Shown here in pieces: positions 16,564 through 24,767 of a stretch of 64,000 nucleotides of DNA. Source of the DNA: Streptomyces kaniharaensis (GTDB taxonomy: Bacteria > Actinomycetota > Actinomycetes > Streptomycetales > Streptomycetaceae); assembly GCF_009569385.1 (NCBI RefSeq), contig NZ_WBOF01000004.1:62001-126000 (forward strand). The letters are read 5' to 3'. How positions within the stretch are numbered: position 1 is the first letter of the stretch; each line of letters opens with the position of its first letter. Both the position numbers and the translations under genes were made by a program. The notes under the pieces were generated by a model. The model was not told the DNA's origin. It made no database searches and saw nothing but the letters and a program-made list of their open reading frames with translations.

Positions 16564-16812
16564 ATGAACACCATCGACCGCGAGACCGTGCGCGAGCGGG
16601 CTCGGCAGCTCAACGCCCGGGTGACCGACTTCCGCTTGGCCATCCTCGGCGCCGACCCGGCCACGATCGAACGTGCCCGCGCCGAGGGACAGACCGCCGC
16701 GCGCACCCTGTTCGACGCACAGCTTGCGGCCGGACTCATCACCGCCGAGCACCACCGCCGACGCAGCGCCGCGCTCAGCAGCGAGTACCCCGGAGCGGAG
16801 GCGCAGGCGTGA
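16564..16812 (+). CDS. Small helical 82-residue protein
   Basis: ATG start with CAAGGAACG upstream. Nearly all helix with many Arg and Glu residues (RETVRERARQLNARV). It overlaps the next gene by GTGA. Function unknown. Confidence 0.65.
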   Translation: MNTIDRETVRERARQLNARVTDFRLAILGADPATIERARAEGQTAARTLFDAQLAAGLITAEHHRRRSAALSSEYPGAEAQA

Positions 16813-17219
16813 TCTTCAAGCCGATCTCTCTGGCGTTCGCCGCTGCCCAGGCGTTCGCCGAACACGTAGGCCGCCTCCCGGACACCGACGACACCGGGGA
16901 GGCCATCGAGGCGTGGGCGAAGCGCGCGGCCGAGCTGTCCCGTGCTGCCGTCGATGCGGCAGCGGAGTACGCCGCCGAGTCGTACCGCCTGGGCCTGATC
17001 ACCTCCGACCTCCTGTTCGGCCGCCTGATCGAGGCGGAAGCCTTCCATTCGAGGAACCAGCGGATCGTGCGTGAGGGGTTGGCCGCCGTCGCCCGGGCCC
17101 GCGCGGAGGCGGGGCAGCCCGCCGGGAGCGCGCCCGACGAAGCCGAGGCAGCACCCGGAGCGTTGGGCGCACGTCACCGGCCGGTGCTTCCCGGCGCGGC
17201 CGCCACCGGGCAACGCTGA
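16809..17219 (+). CDS. Small helical 136-residue protein
   Basis: GTG start inside the GTGA overlap. Ala-rich helices (FAAAQAFAEHVGRL, LSRAAVDAAAEYAAESY), and its LITSDLLFGRLIEAE segment resembles LITAEHHRRRSAALSSE of the upstream gene. The last 30 residues are low-complexity. Last gene of the class promoter 6 operon. Confidence 0.65.
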   Translation: MIFKPISLAFAAAQAFAEHVGRLPDTDDTGEAIEAWAKRAAELSRAAVDAAAEYAAESYRLGLITSDLLFGRLIEAEAFHSRNQRIVREGLAAVARARAEAGQPAGSAPDEAEAAPGALGARHRPVLPGAAATGQR

Positions 17220-17257
17220 GGTTCGACCGTCGGCTGTTTTGGCATGATCCCCGTTCA

Positions 17258-17275
17258 GGAGCGCGATCGCGCTCC
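17258..17275. promoter_or_regulatory. 18-bp perfect palindrome upstream of lipoprotein gene
   Basis: GGAGCGCGATCGCGCTCC is a perfect dyad 19 bases before the ATG at 17295. It could be an operator or a hairpin ending the upstream operon. No class promoter is present here. Confidence 0.45.
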
Positions 17276-17294
17276 ATGACCGAGGGGAAGAATC

Positions 17295-18272
17295 ATGCGC
17301 AGCACACGGGGATGGGCCGCCGTAGTCGTGATGGCCGTCGCGGCGCTGTCGGCGGGGTGCAGCGGCTCCACGTCGGGGCCGCCTGCTCCCGGCCCGGCAT
17401 CCGCCTCCGCTGGCGCCACGCCGGCCGGACTGCCGACCGGGATCACCGAGCTGGGGCCTGCCGTCCCCGTCGCGGCGCAGGGCTGGACCCTGGCGGTGGC
17501 TCCGTTCAAGGAGGCCGGCGCCTCGTCCGGCGAGGTGCCGGCCGGCTGGGCCGTCCTTCGCACCACGGCGACGTTCACCAACACCAGCGATCGGATCACC
17601 CTGCTGCCGGACACCGCGCTCACCGTGCGCTACGGACCGCTGGGGCGCCAGGCCGTCCCAGTCAGGGACCAGACCCTCCCCGGGCTCCCCGCACACGATG
17701 CTGCGACGAAGGTCGCGCCGGGCGCTTCCTACACCGCCGAGATAGGCGTGGCCGTTCCCCCGCAGGGCCTGGGCCAGCGGGTCACCGTCACCGCCGAGGC
17801 CACCCAGGAGGGGATGGCGGAGGCGGACGACCTTTTCTTCGAGGGCACCCTGCCCGGAAGCTCCACCTCGTCCTCCGGCTCTCCCGATCCCACCGGCACG
17901 ACGCCGGCGTCATCTGGCCCTCTCCTCCCCTTCGGTGCGTGGTCGCCGGCGGGTCTGCGGATCTCCCCGATCACGCTCGGGCCGGACAAGGACGGCAAGC
18001 GGACGGCGACGGCCGACCTCACCGTCACCAACGGCGATCCCCGGCCGCAGCCGGGCCTGGGCATCACCCTGCGGGTGATGCCCGGCGCCGGCCTGACCGA
18101 CGCCGCGACCGTCACCCCGAGCCTGGACTACCCCGACGCTCCGATCGCGCCCTCGCGCTCGGCCACCGTCACCGTGCGGTTCACCCTCCCCTCCTCCGCC
18201 GTCCCCGGCCCGGTCACGGTCGAGGCCCTCGACCACGGCGACCGGATCACCTTCAGCGGCACGCTCAGCTGA
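17295..18272 (+). CDS. Secreted lipoprotein, 325 residues
   Basis: N-terminal signal with basic start, hydrophobic core and lipobox LSAGC (Cys22), so it should be anchored outside the membrane. The mature part begins with a Ser/Pro/Ala-rich linker followed by two beta-sandwich-like regions (residues about 45-190 and 215-320) of Thr/Val-rich strands. They resemble the ligand-free Ig-like or DUF4352-like extracellular domains common in actinobacteria. Role unknown; it may accompany the secretion genes downstream. Confidence 0.75.
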   Translation: MRSTRGWAAVVVMAVAALSAGCSGSTSGPPAPGPASASAGATPAGLPTGITELGPAVPVAAQGWTLAVAPFKEAGASSGEVPAGWAVLRTTATFTNTSDRITLLPDTALTVRYGPLGRQAVPVRDQTLPGLPAHDAATKVAPGASYTAEIGVAVPPQGLGQRVTVTAEATQEGMAEADDLFFEGTLPGSSTSSSGSPDPTGTTPASSGPLLPFGAWSPAGLRISPITLGPDKDGKRTATADLTVTNGDPRPQPGLGITLRVMPGAGLTDAATVTPSLDYPDAPIAPSRSATVTVRFTLPSSAVPGPVTVEALDHGDRITFSGTLS

Positions 18273-18404
18273 CGACGAGGTGCGCCGCCGACCGGGGCGC
18301 GCCGAACTTTTCGACACCGGTGGGGCTGGAGTGGTCACACGGATACGTCGCGCGGCACCTCTATGGGATGACGCGCACCTCCGACCAGTCAGGAGCACCA
18401 CTCC

Positions 18405-19127
18405 ATGCCCCGCCCTCTTCGCACCGCGGCCATCGGCGCCGCTCTCTCTGCGGCAGCCATGCTCGCCGCCTGCACCCCCGCCGACGTCGTGAAGTCAGCG
18501 CCCGAGGCCGCGGCCGGGCCCATGATGTCCGCCACGGCCGCTCTCCAGGCACTCGACCAGCTCACCGTCAAGGGGAGAGCCCCCCAGACCGGATACAGCC
18601 GCGATCAGTTCGGTCCGGCCTGGAGCGACAGCAGCACCGCCCCGGGAAGCCACAACGGCTGCTCGACCCGTGACGACATCCTCGCCCGCGATCTGTCCGA
18701 CGTCGTGCGGCAGGGTCCGTGCACCGTCGTCTCCGGGGTGCTCCACGACCCGTACACCGCGCGCACGATCTCCTTCACCCGCGGCGTCAAGACGTCGTTG
18801 GCCGTGCAGATCGACCACATCGTGCCCCTGAGCCTCAGCTGGCAGACCGGCGCGCAGCAGCTGACCGCAGCCGGACGGCTCAGCCTCGCGAACGACCCGC
18901 TCAACCTGGTGGCGGTCGACGGCCCGACGAACGAGGCGAAGGGGGACGGCGACGCCGCCACCTGGCTTCCGCCGAACAAGCCGATCCGCTGCGGCTACGC
19001 GCAGCGCCAGATCGAGGTGAAGGCGAAGTACAAGCTCTGGGTGACCCCGCCGGAGAAGGACGCGCTGCGCCGCGTCCTGGGCAGCTGCCCCGGGCCGGCT
19101 CTGCCGGGTGAGGGGGCGTCCAAGTGA
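18405..19127 (+). CDS. Lipoprotein HNH nuclease (GmrSD C-terminal/DUF1524-like)
   Basis: Signal peptide with lipobox MLAAC (Cys23). The mature protein carries QIDHIVPLSLSW near residue 135 and LANDPLNLVAVDGPTNEAKG downstream, then YAQRQIEVKAKYKLW. This is the DH...N...N layout of the HNH domain found in secreted actinobacterial nucleases related to the GmrSD C-terminal part. It should cut DNA outside the cell or at the envelope. AGGAG lies nine bases upstream of the ATG. It overlaps the next gene. Confidence 0.8.
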   Translation: MPRPLRTAAIGAALSAAAMLAACTPADVVKSAPEAAAGPMMSATAALQALDQLTVKGRAPQTGYSRDQFGPAWSDSSTAPGSHNGCSTRDDILARDLSDVVRQGPCTVVSGVLHDPYTARTISFTRGVKTSLAVQIDHIVPLSLSWQTGAQQLTAAGRLSLANDPLNLVAVDGPTNEAKGDGDAATWLPPNKPIRCGYAQRQIEVKAKYKLWVTPPEKDALRRVLGSCPGPALPGEGASK

Positions 19128-20164
19128 TGGGCGAGTTCCAGGACCGGCTCCGGCTGCTTCCCTACGGGGGTGACGTGGACCGCTGGCACCGCGAAACGGT
19201 CCACGCCCTGCAGTACCACCTCGCCGCGTCGGGACAGAGCCGCGCCGGCACCGCGGCCTTCGAGTCCGCCGTCAGTGCAGTGCGGCAGGTGGAGCGGACG
19301 GAGTGGGGCTGGGTCCGGTGGGGGTACCCGCTGGATTCGGAGGCGCGGTTCGAGGACGCCTTCCCCGCAGAGGTCGGGGTGCTCGCCCCGGCCTCGCGCG
19401 CACGGGCGGCATCGCTTCTCGCCCGTACGGTGTGGGGGCGGCGGCCGGCCCCGTTCCTGCGGAGGATCGGCGGCGCCGAGCTGCCGGCAGCGGTGAGCGT
19501 GGGGCGCTTGGCCGTGGTCGTGGCCGCCGTCCTGCTGCTGACCCCGGCGCTGGGTGAGCACCTTTCCGCGGGAGCGGCCCTGACCGCGGCCGTGGCGGTC
19601 GGCGTCACGCTGGCCTGGGGCGGGCCGGGCCTCGCCGCGATCGTCACCCGTCGCCATGTGCGGGTCGTGGATGCCACCGTCCCTCGGGCGGATTCCATCC
19701 ATCGGCTCCTGGCCCTGCAGCAGCAGGTGGCCGCGGCGGCAACGGCGTCGGGGGTGGCCGAGCTTCGGCGCGCGGCCGAGGCCGGACACCGGTTCCTGTG
19801 GGACGCCGCCGGCCTGGTGCTGGCCGCCGGAGAGGACGGAGCCGGCCTCGATGTCGTCCAGGAGTACGAGGCCGCCTACCGGCGGCTGGGCGTGGCGGCG
19901 GCTGCGGCCCTGGGCGAGCAGGAGCGCCTGGAGCACCGGCTGGCGGACTTGGACGAAGCGGGGCGCGGGGCCGAGGCACCAGGTGCCTACCTCGGCAGCC
20001 GGCGGTCCCGGCTGGTCGAGGATGCCGTACCGGTGCAGCTCCTCGACGAACTCGCCGCCGGGCTGGACGAGCTGGCCGCCGGCCTGCGGGACGCCCAGCA
20101 GGCCGTCGCGCGTACGGCCGATGTGACGCCTCGGACCGGGGAGCAGCGCCATGAAGGCCGGTAA
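19124..20164 (+). CDS. Membrane protein with helical tail, 346 residues
   Basis: Start GTG at 19124 overlaps the upstream stop; ATG at 19127 is also possible. Two membrane helices (LAVVVAAVLLLTPAL and LTAAVAVGVTLAWGGPGLAAI) lie around residues 125-165. A long cytoplasmic or extracellular helical region follows, ending in a heptad-like LLDELAAGLDELAAGLRDA. Function unknown. It probably works with the small membrane protein downstream, whose start lies inside its end. Confidence 0.7.
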   Translation: MMGEFQDRLRLLPYGGDVDRWHRETVHALQYHLAASGQSRAGTAAFESAVSAVRQVERTEWGWVRWGYPLDSEARFEDAFPAEVGVLAPASRARAASLLARTVWGRRPAPFLRRIGGAELPAAVSVGRLAVVVAAVLLLTPALGEHLSAGAALTAAVAVGVTLAWGGPGLAAIVTRRHVRVVDATVPRADSIHRLLALQQQVAAAATASGVAELRRAAEAGHRFLWDAAGLVLAAGEDGAGLDVVQEYEAAYRRLGVAAAAALGEQERLEHRLADLDEAGRGAEAPGAYLGSRRSRLVEDAVPVQLLDELAAGLDELAAGLRDAQQAVARTADVTPRTGEQRHEGR

Positions 20165-20510
20165 GCGGTGGTCCGCGTCCGCGACCGCGCGCGGGGGTGC
20201 GCGGGATCCGCTGGCGGCCGAGCGGGCGCGTCTGGCCGCGGCGTCGTTCGCCCGGGGCGTGGTGTGGGCGGTCCTGACGGTCAGTCTGCTGGGGACCGTG
20301 GTGACGGCGCCCTACCTTCCGAGCCCCTGGGGCAGGCCGGTGTTGCTGCTCGCTCTCCTTGGCGGCCTGGTGTCCGGACTGGTCACGCTCTACCGGCTGT
20401 TCATCGCGTTCCTGGCGCTGCTCGCTCTCGGCCGGGTCGCCGTTCCGGGGCGGCTGGGTGCGCGCTCGAAGCCCGCTCCGGAGCCCGCGCGTCCACAAGA
20501 AGAGCCGTGA
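20151..20510 (+). CDS. Small two-helix membrane protein
   Basis: ATG start overlapping the upstream gene by 14 bases. Two membrane helices (VVWAVLTVSLLGTVV and LLLALLGGLVSGLVTLYRLFIA) and a basic first 30 residues. The tail is Pro-rich. Unknown function. Confidence 0.65.
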   Translation: MKAGKRWSASATARGGARDPLAAERARLAAASFARGVVWAVLTVSLLGTVVTAPYLPSPWGRPVLLLALLGGLVSGLVTLYRLFIAFLALLALGRVAVPGRLGARSKPAPEPARPQEEP

Positions 20511-21021
20511 TCTCCGCCACAGCGGGCCCTGGGCGCTGCGGCGGCACCCAGTGCCTCGCCGGACAGGGGCGCGGGACCTTCGGCATGGCCGAAAGTACGG
20601 GGTTGTCCGGTGCGACTCCGCAGGGCGACGAGCGCTCTACCGACCGCTGCCGGGTAGATGGCCAGGTCAGCGCCACACTAGAACGAATCGGGCATAAGCC
20701 GCAAAGCGCAAGATCATCGTCAGAATAGATCTTGACGGCCGGAAAAGGCCGTGCAAGATTCGTATAAGTTACCGGTCAGATTCAGTCACGGGACGAGCAC
20801 TATCCGCACACGCACGTGCGGCCACGGGGAGGGGGGTCGTGTGCATTTCAAAGGAATGCTGACCCTCAATCAGATTTGGGGCGCAAGTCAATCCGGCTCA
20901 GCGCGAGCGCACTTGGCGGCCGGCCACCATGCCACCGCCGCCGCCTCGCAGTCTGCTTCCGGCTCGGGCTTGACCCCGCCCGCCGAGAGGCGCCTCGAGA
21001 CCCCCGTCGAGACGGAGCAAG
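20511..21021. other. Intergenic region with imperfect hairpin
   Basis: No convincing gene. At 20730-20758 TCTTGACGGCC pairs with GGCCGTgCAAGA around loop GGAAAA, with one bulged base; this is terminator-like. The AT-richer stretch after it (TATAAGTTACCGG) is a possible promoter region for the regulator at 21022. No class promoter is present. Confidence 0.45.
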
Positions 21022-21483
21022 GTGGCAAGCCGAGGAGTACCAGCCTTCAGCGCCGCCGCCCTGCGCCGACTGCGCACCAAGGCCTCCTTGTCGCAGGACG
21101 AGCTGGCGGCCTTGGCCCGCGGGCGCGGGGCGCGAGTGGCCGGCACCCACATCTGCCTGTACGAACAGGGCCGACGAAAACCGCAGTTGCCGACGGCGCA
21201 GGCCCTCGCCGACAGCCTGAGAGTGCCGCTGAAGTCGCTCCTGTCGACCGGGAAGCCGGACGATGTGCAGAGGCTTCGGCTATTGGCCGGCTGGAGCCAG
21301 CGAGCGCTGGCGCACCGGCTGGGCGTTGCCCAGGCTCGGTGGTCACGGATCGAGCGGGGCCTCGCATCGCTCGACGAGTCGAAGTTCCGGCTGGCCGCCG
21401 AACTGCTGAAGGTCACGGTCGAGCAGCTGTTGCGCTCACTGGACGCCGCCACCGGCAGCCGGCTGCCGCGTGGTCGTCGCTAA
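21022..21483 (+). CDS. Tandem helix-turn-helix (XRE-like) regulator
   Basis: A 153-residue protein with two XRE/Cro-type helix-turn-helix domains in a row. Domain 1, about residues 13-75, has LRTKASLSQDELAALA. Domain 2, about residues 82-140, has LAGWSQRALAHRLGVAQARW and RIERG. GTG start with GGAGCAAG upstream. It precedes the Tad block and could control it; it is also one candidate for the protein that reads the class promoter spacer. No ligand domain is present. Confidence 0.75.
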   Translation: MASRGVPAFSAAALRRLRTKASLSQDELAALARGRGARVAGTHICLYEQGRRKPQLPTAQALADSLRVPLKSLLSTGKPDDVQRLRLLAGWSQRALAHRLGVAQARWSRIERGLASLDESKFRLAAELLKVTVEQLLRSLDAATGSRLPRGRR

Positions 21484-21621
21484 AAGCATGTGACGACTCC
21501 GCAGCAGGCGATTTAGGCTCCTTATCCATTTGATCAACCGTTTGCATACTGGACGCGGAATTCCGTGGTCCGCCGATTTCCCATGCCTTTCAGCTTTCTG
21601 ACCACCACTCATCAGGGGGAT

Positions 21622-22209
21622 ATGCCAGTGGCACCTTCAATCAGTGCTGAGATACGCCGGGCCGGCGTCTCCGCGGTGGTGGCCGCGGCCGCCGTGGCAT
21701 TGCTGGCCGGCTGTGGGTCGGGCGGCGGCGACGCCAAGGCGAGCGCATCACCGTCCGCCTCGGCAACGTCGGCCGCTCCTTCGCCCGACCCCAGCGCCAC
21801 AGCGACCGAGCAGGTCCTGGCCGCCTACCGGGGGATGTGGACCGAGCAGACCAAGATCTACAGCTCGGGGACCTTCGCCGGCTCGAAGCTGGAGGAGTAC
21901 GCGGCCGACAAGGCGCTCTCCAAGGTCAAGGTGGCCGCGCTGTACTACCAGGACAACGGCCTGGTAGTGAAGGGCGCCCCGGTGCTGTCCCCGAAGGTCA
22001 CCGACCTGTCGCTGGACACCAACCCGAAGACCGCGACCGTCGTGGACTGCGTCGACAGCTCGAACTTCGTCCCCGAGAACGCCAAGACGGGCAAGAAGTC
22101 GGACCTCGACGGCGCCAACCGGCGCCACGTGCAGACCTCGAAGGCGTACTACGGCAGCGGCAAGTGGCTGATCGTGGACTCCACCATCGACAAGGACAGC
22201 ACATGCTGA
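21622..22209 (+). CDS. Secreted lipoprotein, 195 residues
   Basis: ATG at 21622 with AGGGGGA upstream; the frame runs back to 21565 but would bury the signal peptide. Lipobox LLAGC (Cys31) is followed by a Ser/Ala linker. A mature domain of about 130 residues follows (VLAAYRGMWTEQTKIY, TATVVDCVDSSNF, KWLIVDSTIDKD) that looks like the NTF2-like fold of many Streptomyces lipoproteins. First gene of the Tad-associated block; overlaps the next gene by seven bases. Confidence 0.75.
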   Translation: MPVAPSISAEIRRAGVSAVVAAAAVALLAGCGSGGGDAKASASPSASATSAAPSPDPSATATEQVLAAYRGMWTEQTKIYSSGTFAGSKLEEYAADKALSKVKVAALYYQDNGLVVKGAPVLSPKVTDLSLDTNPKTATVVDCVDSSNFVPENAKTGKKSDLDGANRRHVQTSKAYYGSGKWLIVDSTIDKDSTC

Positions 22210-23189
22210 GCCGCAGAGGGGCGGGGGCGCTGATCGGCGCTCTCATCGCGCTGCTGGTCGCGCTCACCGTGCCCGTCGGCACGGCCAGCGCCGACGGTGG
22301 TGTCAAGTGCCCCGACCTCGTCCCCGACTGCGACATCCACGTCGGAGGCGGTGGCGGCACCGGCGGTGGAGGCACCGGCGGTGGAGGCGGCACCGGCGGA
22401 GGTGGTGGCGGCGGAGGCGGCGGAGCTGCCAAATGCGTCATCACCTGGAAGAACCCCAACGGCCAGGAAGTCGGCGAGGTGCCCTGCTACAAGGAGGGCG
22501 TCGGCTGGTTCAACTACACGGACCAGTGCTACTGGGACATCCTCAACCCCCAGCCCCCCGCAGACGCCCCTGACTGGCAGTGGGGCAGCGGAGCGCCCTC
22601 GGACCCCGCGGCCCGTACCAAGGGGAAGGCGTACAACGTCATCTGCCCGGGCATCGGCCGCGAGCTGGCCGGCGGCACCAGCTGGAGCCTGAACCCGCCT
22701 CCGGGCTTCGGCGGCGGCCCCTCCCCCGAGGAGCTCGCCCAGGAAGCCATCAAGAAGATGCGGCTGCTCGGAGCCCAGATCGGCACGGCGCCCGGCACCG
22801 GCACGACCGGAATCGTCGGCATGCCCGTGTGGATCTGGAACGTGAAGACCGACCGCACCTGGGGCCCCGTCTCCGCGAGCGCCTCGGCCGGTGGCATCAC
22901 GGTCAACGCCACGGCCAACGTGCAGAAGATCGTCTACACGATGGGCGACGGCGGCGGCGTGACCTGCACCAGCGCAGGCACTCCCTACAAGGAGTCCTAC
23001 GGCGGCAGCGCCTCTCCCGACTGCGGCTACCGGTACACCAAGACCTCCAGCGCCTTCTCCGTCAGTGCCGTCACCACCTGGACGGTGCACTGGGAGGGCG
23101 GAGGCCAGCAGGGCGACATCACTACGACCCGAGCCTCCGGGGGCGTGAACCTCGCCATCGGCGAAGCCCAGGTCGTCGCCAAGCCGTGA
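22203..23189 (+). CDS. Secreted Gly-rich protein of the Tad locus
   Basis: A 328-residue exported protein. The signal peptide ends near VGTASA, and the mature part begins with a Cys pair and then a run of Gly/Thr of about 28 residues. The remaining 250 residues contain conserved Trp, Tyr and Cys (CYKEGVGWFNYTDQCYWD, SPDCGYRYTKTSS). Such proteins regularly precede actinobacterial Tad-like loci and may be surface-exposed pilus-associated factors. Coupled to the lipoprotein by overlap. Confidence 0.7.
   Translation: MLSRRGAGALIGALIALLVALTVPVGTASADGGVKCPDLVPDCDIHVGGGGGTGGGGTGGGGGTGGGGGGGGGGAAKCVITWKNPNGQEVGEVPCYKEGVGWFNYTDQCYWDILNPQPPADAPDWQWGSGAPSDPAARTKGKAYNVICPGIGRELAGGTSWSLNPPPGFGGGPSPEELAQEAIKKMRLLGAQIGTAPGTGTTGIVGMPVWIWNVKTDRTWGPVSASASAGGITVNATANVQKIVYTMGDGGGVTCTSAGTPYKESYGGSASPDCGYRYTKTSSAFSVSAVTTWTVHWEGGGQQGDITTTRASGGVNLAIGEAQVVAKP
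22343..22424 (+). repeat. Gly-codon low-complexity repeat within secreted protein
   Basis: Imperfect GGxGGN units (GGCACCGGCGGTGGAGGC and similar) encode a Gly/Thr linker. This is a coding repeat, not a CRISPR, and may vary in length by slippage. Confidence 0.7.
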
Positions 23190-23218
23190 CTCGCCCGCAC
23201 ACGTAAGGAATTACCCAG

Positions 23219-23911
23219 ATGAGCACCACCACGGGGCCCGCCCCCGAAACCACCGACCAGCAGACGCCCGCGCCCAAGTCGATCGTCCGCCAGCCCGTCG
23301 TCCGCCGACGCCGCCCCGGCTTCATCGCCATGGCCGTCGCGCTGATCGCGGTCGGCGTCGGCGCCAACGCGTGGCTGTACATGTCCACGGGCAACCGCGA
23401 GCCCGTCGTCGCCATCGCGCACGACGTGCCGATGGGTGCCCAGCTGACCGCCGACGACCTCGTGGAAGCCCGGATCGCCACCGACCCGGTCCTCACCCCC
23501 GTGCCGGCCAGCCAGCTGAAGAAGATGATCGGCAAGCGCACCACCGTGGGCCTGACCAAGGGCAGCCTGCTGACCACCCAGTCGGTCACCGATCAGCCGC
23601 TGATCAAGCAGGGCCAGTCGCTGGTGGGCGTCTCGCTCTCCCCGGCGCAGATCCCCGCCAGCCAGCTGAGCCCCGGCCAGAAGGTCAACGTCATCCACAC
23701 GCCGAAGAACAACGCCGCCGCTGCCACCGACGGCGCCTCCGGCAGCAACAAGAACACCACGGTGCAGGCCGTCGTCATCGAGGTGGGCAAGGCCGACAAC
23801 AGCGGCGACCGCGTTGTGGACCTCGCCGCCAACACCCTTGACGGCGCGACCCTGGCCCAGTGGTCCGCGAACGGCGAGGCCTCCCTCGTCGTCGTGCCGT
23901 CGGGGAGCTGA
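23219..23911 (+). CDS. CpaB-like SAF-domain protein
   Basis: A 230-residue protein with a cytoplasmic basic N-terminus, one membrane helix (residues about 35-55, FIAMAVALIAVGVGANAWL) and a SAF domain. The SAF domain shows VPMGAQLTADDLVEARIATD and GKRTTVGLTKGSLLT. This is the layout of CpaB/RcpC, the periplasmic Tad pilus component. The second half (SPGQKVNVIHTPKN) matches the CpaB C-terminal domain. Gene order supports the role. Confidence 0.8.
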   Translation: MSTTTGPAPETTDQQTPAPKSIVRQPVVRRRRPGFIAMAVALIAVGVGANAWLYMSTGNREPVVAIAHDVPMGAQLTADDLVEARIATDPVLTPVPASQLKKMIGKRTTVGLTKGSLLTTQSVTDQPLIKQGQSLVGVSLSPAQIPASQLSPGQKVNVIHTPKNNAAAATDGASGSNKNTTVQAVVIEVGKADNSGDRVVDLAANTLDGATLAQWSANGEASLVVVPSGS

Positions 23912-23912
23912 C

Positions 23913-24767
23913 ATGGCCGTCATCGCCTTCGCCGGCGCCAGCGGCGGCCCCGGAGTGACCGCGACCGCCCTCGCGGCGCTGCTCACCTGGCCGCTCCCGC
24001 AGGGACGCCGCGCCATCCTGGCCGAGTGCGACCCGGACGGCGGCTCGATCGCCGCGGGCTATCTCGAGTCGCGGATCCTGGGCGACTACGGCCTGCACAA
24101 CCTGGAGGTCGCCCACCGCCGCCGCCAGCTCGACCAGGAGTTCTGGTACCAGCTGATCGACCTGTCCGACAAGGACACCCAGGACCGTCTGCTGCTGCCC
24201 GGCCTGACCAATCCCGCCCAGGCCGCCGGCCTCAGCCAGGTCTGGCAGCGCCTCGGCCTGCTCTTCGAGCAGTTGCAGACCCAGGACCCCGGCTACGACG
24301 TCCTGGTGGACCTCGGCCGCTCCGGCGCCACCGGCACGGCCGGCGCCCTGGCCAGGTCCGCGGACATCGTCGCCGTCGTCGTACGACGCACCCTGCGCTC
24401 GGCCAGCGCCGCCAAGCCGCGGGTCGAGGCGCTGCGCGCCGCGCTCGAGGTCCGCGGACGCGACAGCGGCCGGCTCGGCCTGGTGGTCATCGACGACGGC
24501 GACTTCCGCCCGCGGGACATCTCCGAGCAACTGCAGCTGCCCATCTTCGCCACCCTCCCCCACGACCCGAGGGCCGCACAGGTCCTCTCCCACGGCGGCG
24601 ACGGCGGCCGGTACTTCGGCCGCTCCGCCCTGTTGCGCGAAGCACGCGTCATGTCCGAACAGCTGCGCGGCCTCGCCGTCCAGGAGCAGCAGAGGCTCCT
24701 CGCACCGGCGGCGCGTCCGCAGACCGTCCTCGACCGAATGAAGGGAGCTGTCAATGCAGCGCGGTAA
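23913..24767 (+). CDS. CpaE/TadZ-like MinD-family protein with degenerate Walker A
   Basis: A 284-residue P-loop relative in the CpaE/TadZ position of the locus. Family Walker A motifs carry lysines (KGGxGKT), but here the segment reads AGASGGPGVTATALA with neither lysine. AECDPDGGSIAAGYL and DVLVDLGRSG keep the later motifs. ATP binding may be weak or absent, as in some TadZ proteins that act as polar hubs. It starts one base after the CpaB-like stop and overlaps the CpaF gene. Confidence 0.7.
   Translation: MAVIAFAGASGGPGVTATALAALLTWPLPQGRRAILAECDPDGGSIAAGYLESRILGDYGLHNLEVAHRRRQLDQEFWYQLIDLSDKDTQDRLLLPGLTNPAQAAGLSQVWQRLGLLFEQLQTQDPGYDVLVDLGRSGATGTAGALARSADIVAVVVRRTLRSASAAKPRVEALRAALEVRGRDSGRLGLVVIDDGDFRPRDISEQLQLPIFATLPHDPRAAQVLSHGGDGGRYFGRSALLREARVMSEQLRGLAVQEQQRLLAPAARPQTVLDRMKGAVNAAR

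Noticed and set aside
22343..22424. Possible CRISPR or minisatellite
   Set aside because: The repeat units are contiguous, coding and without spacers; it is a Gly linker.
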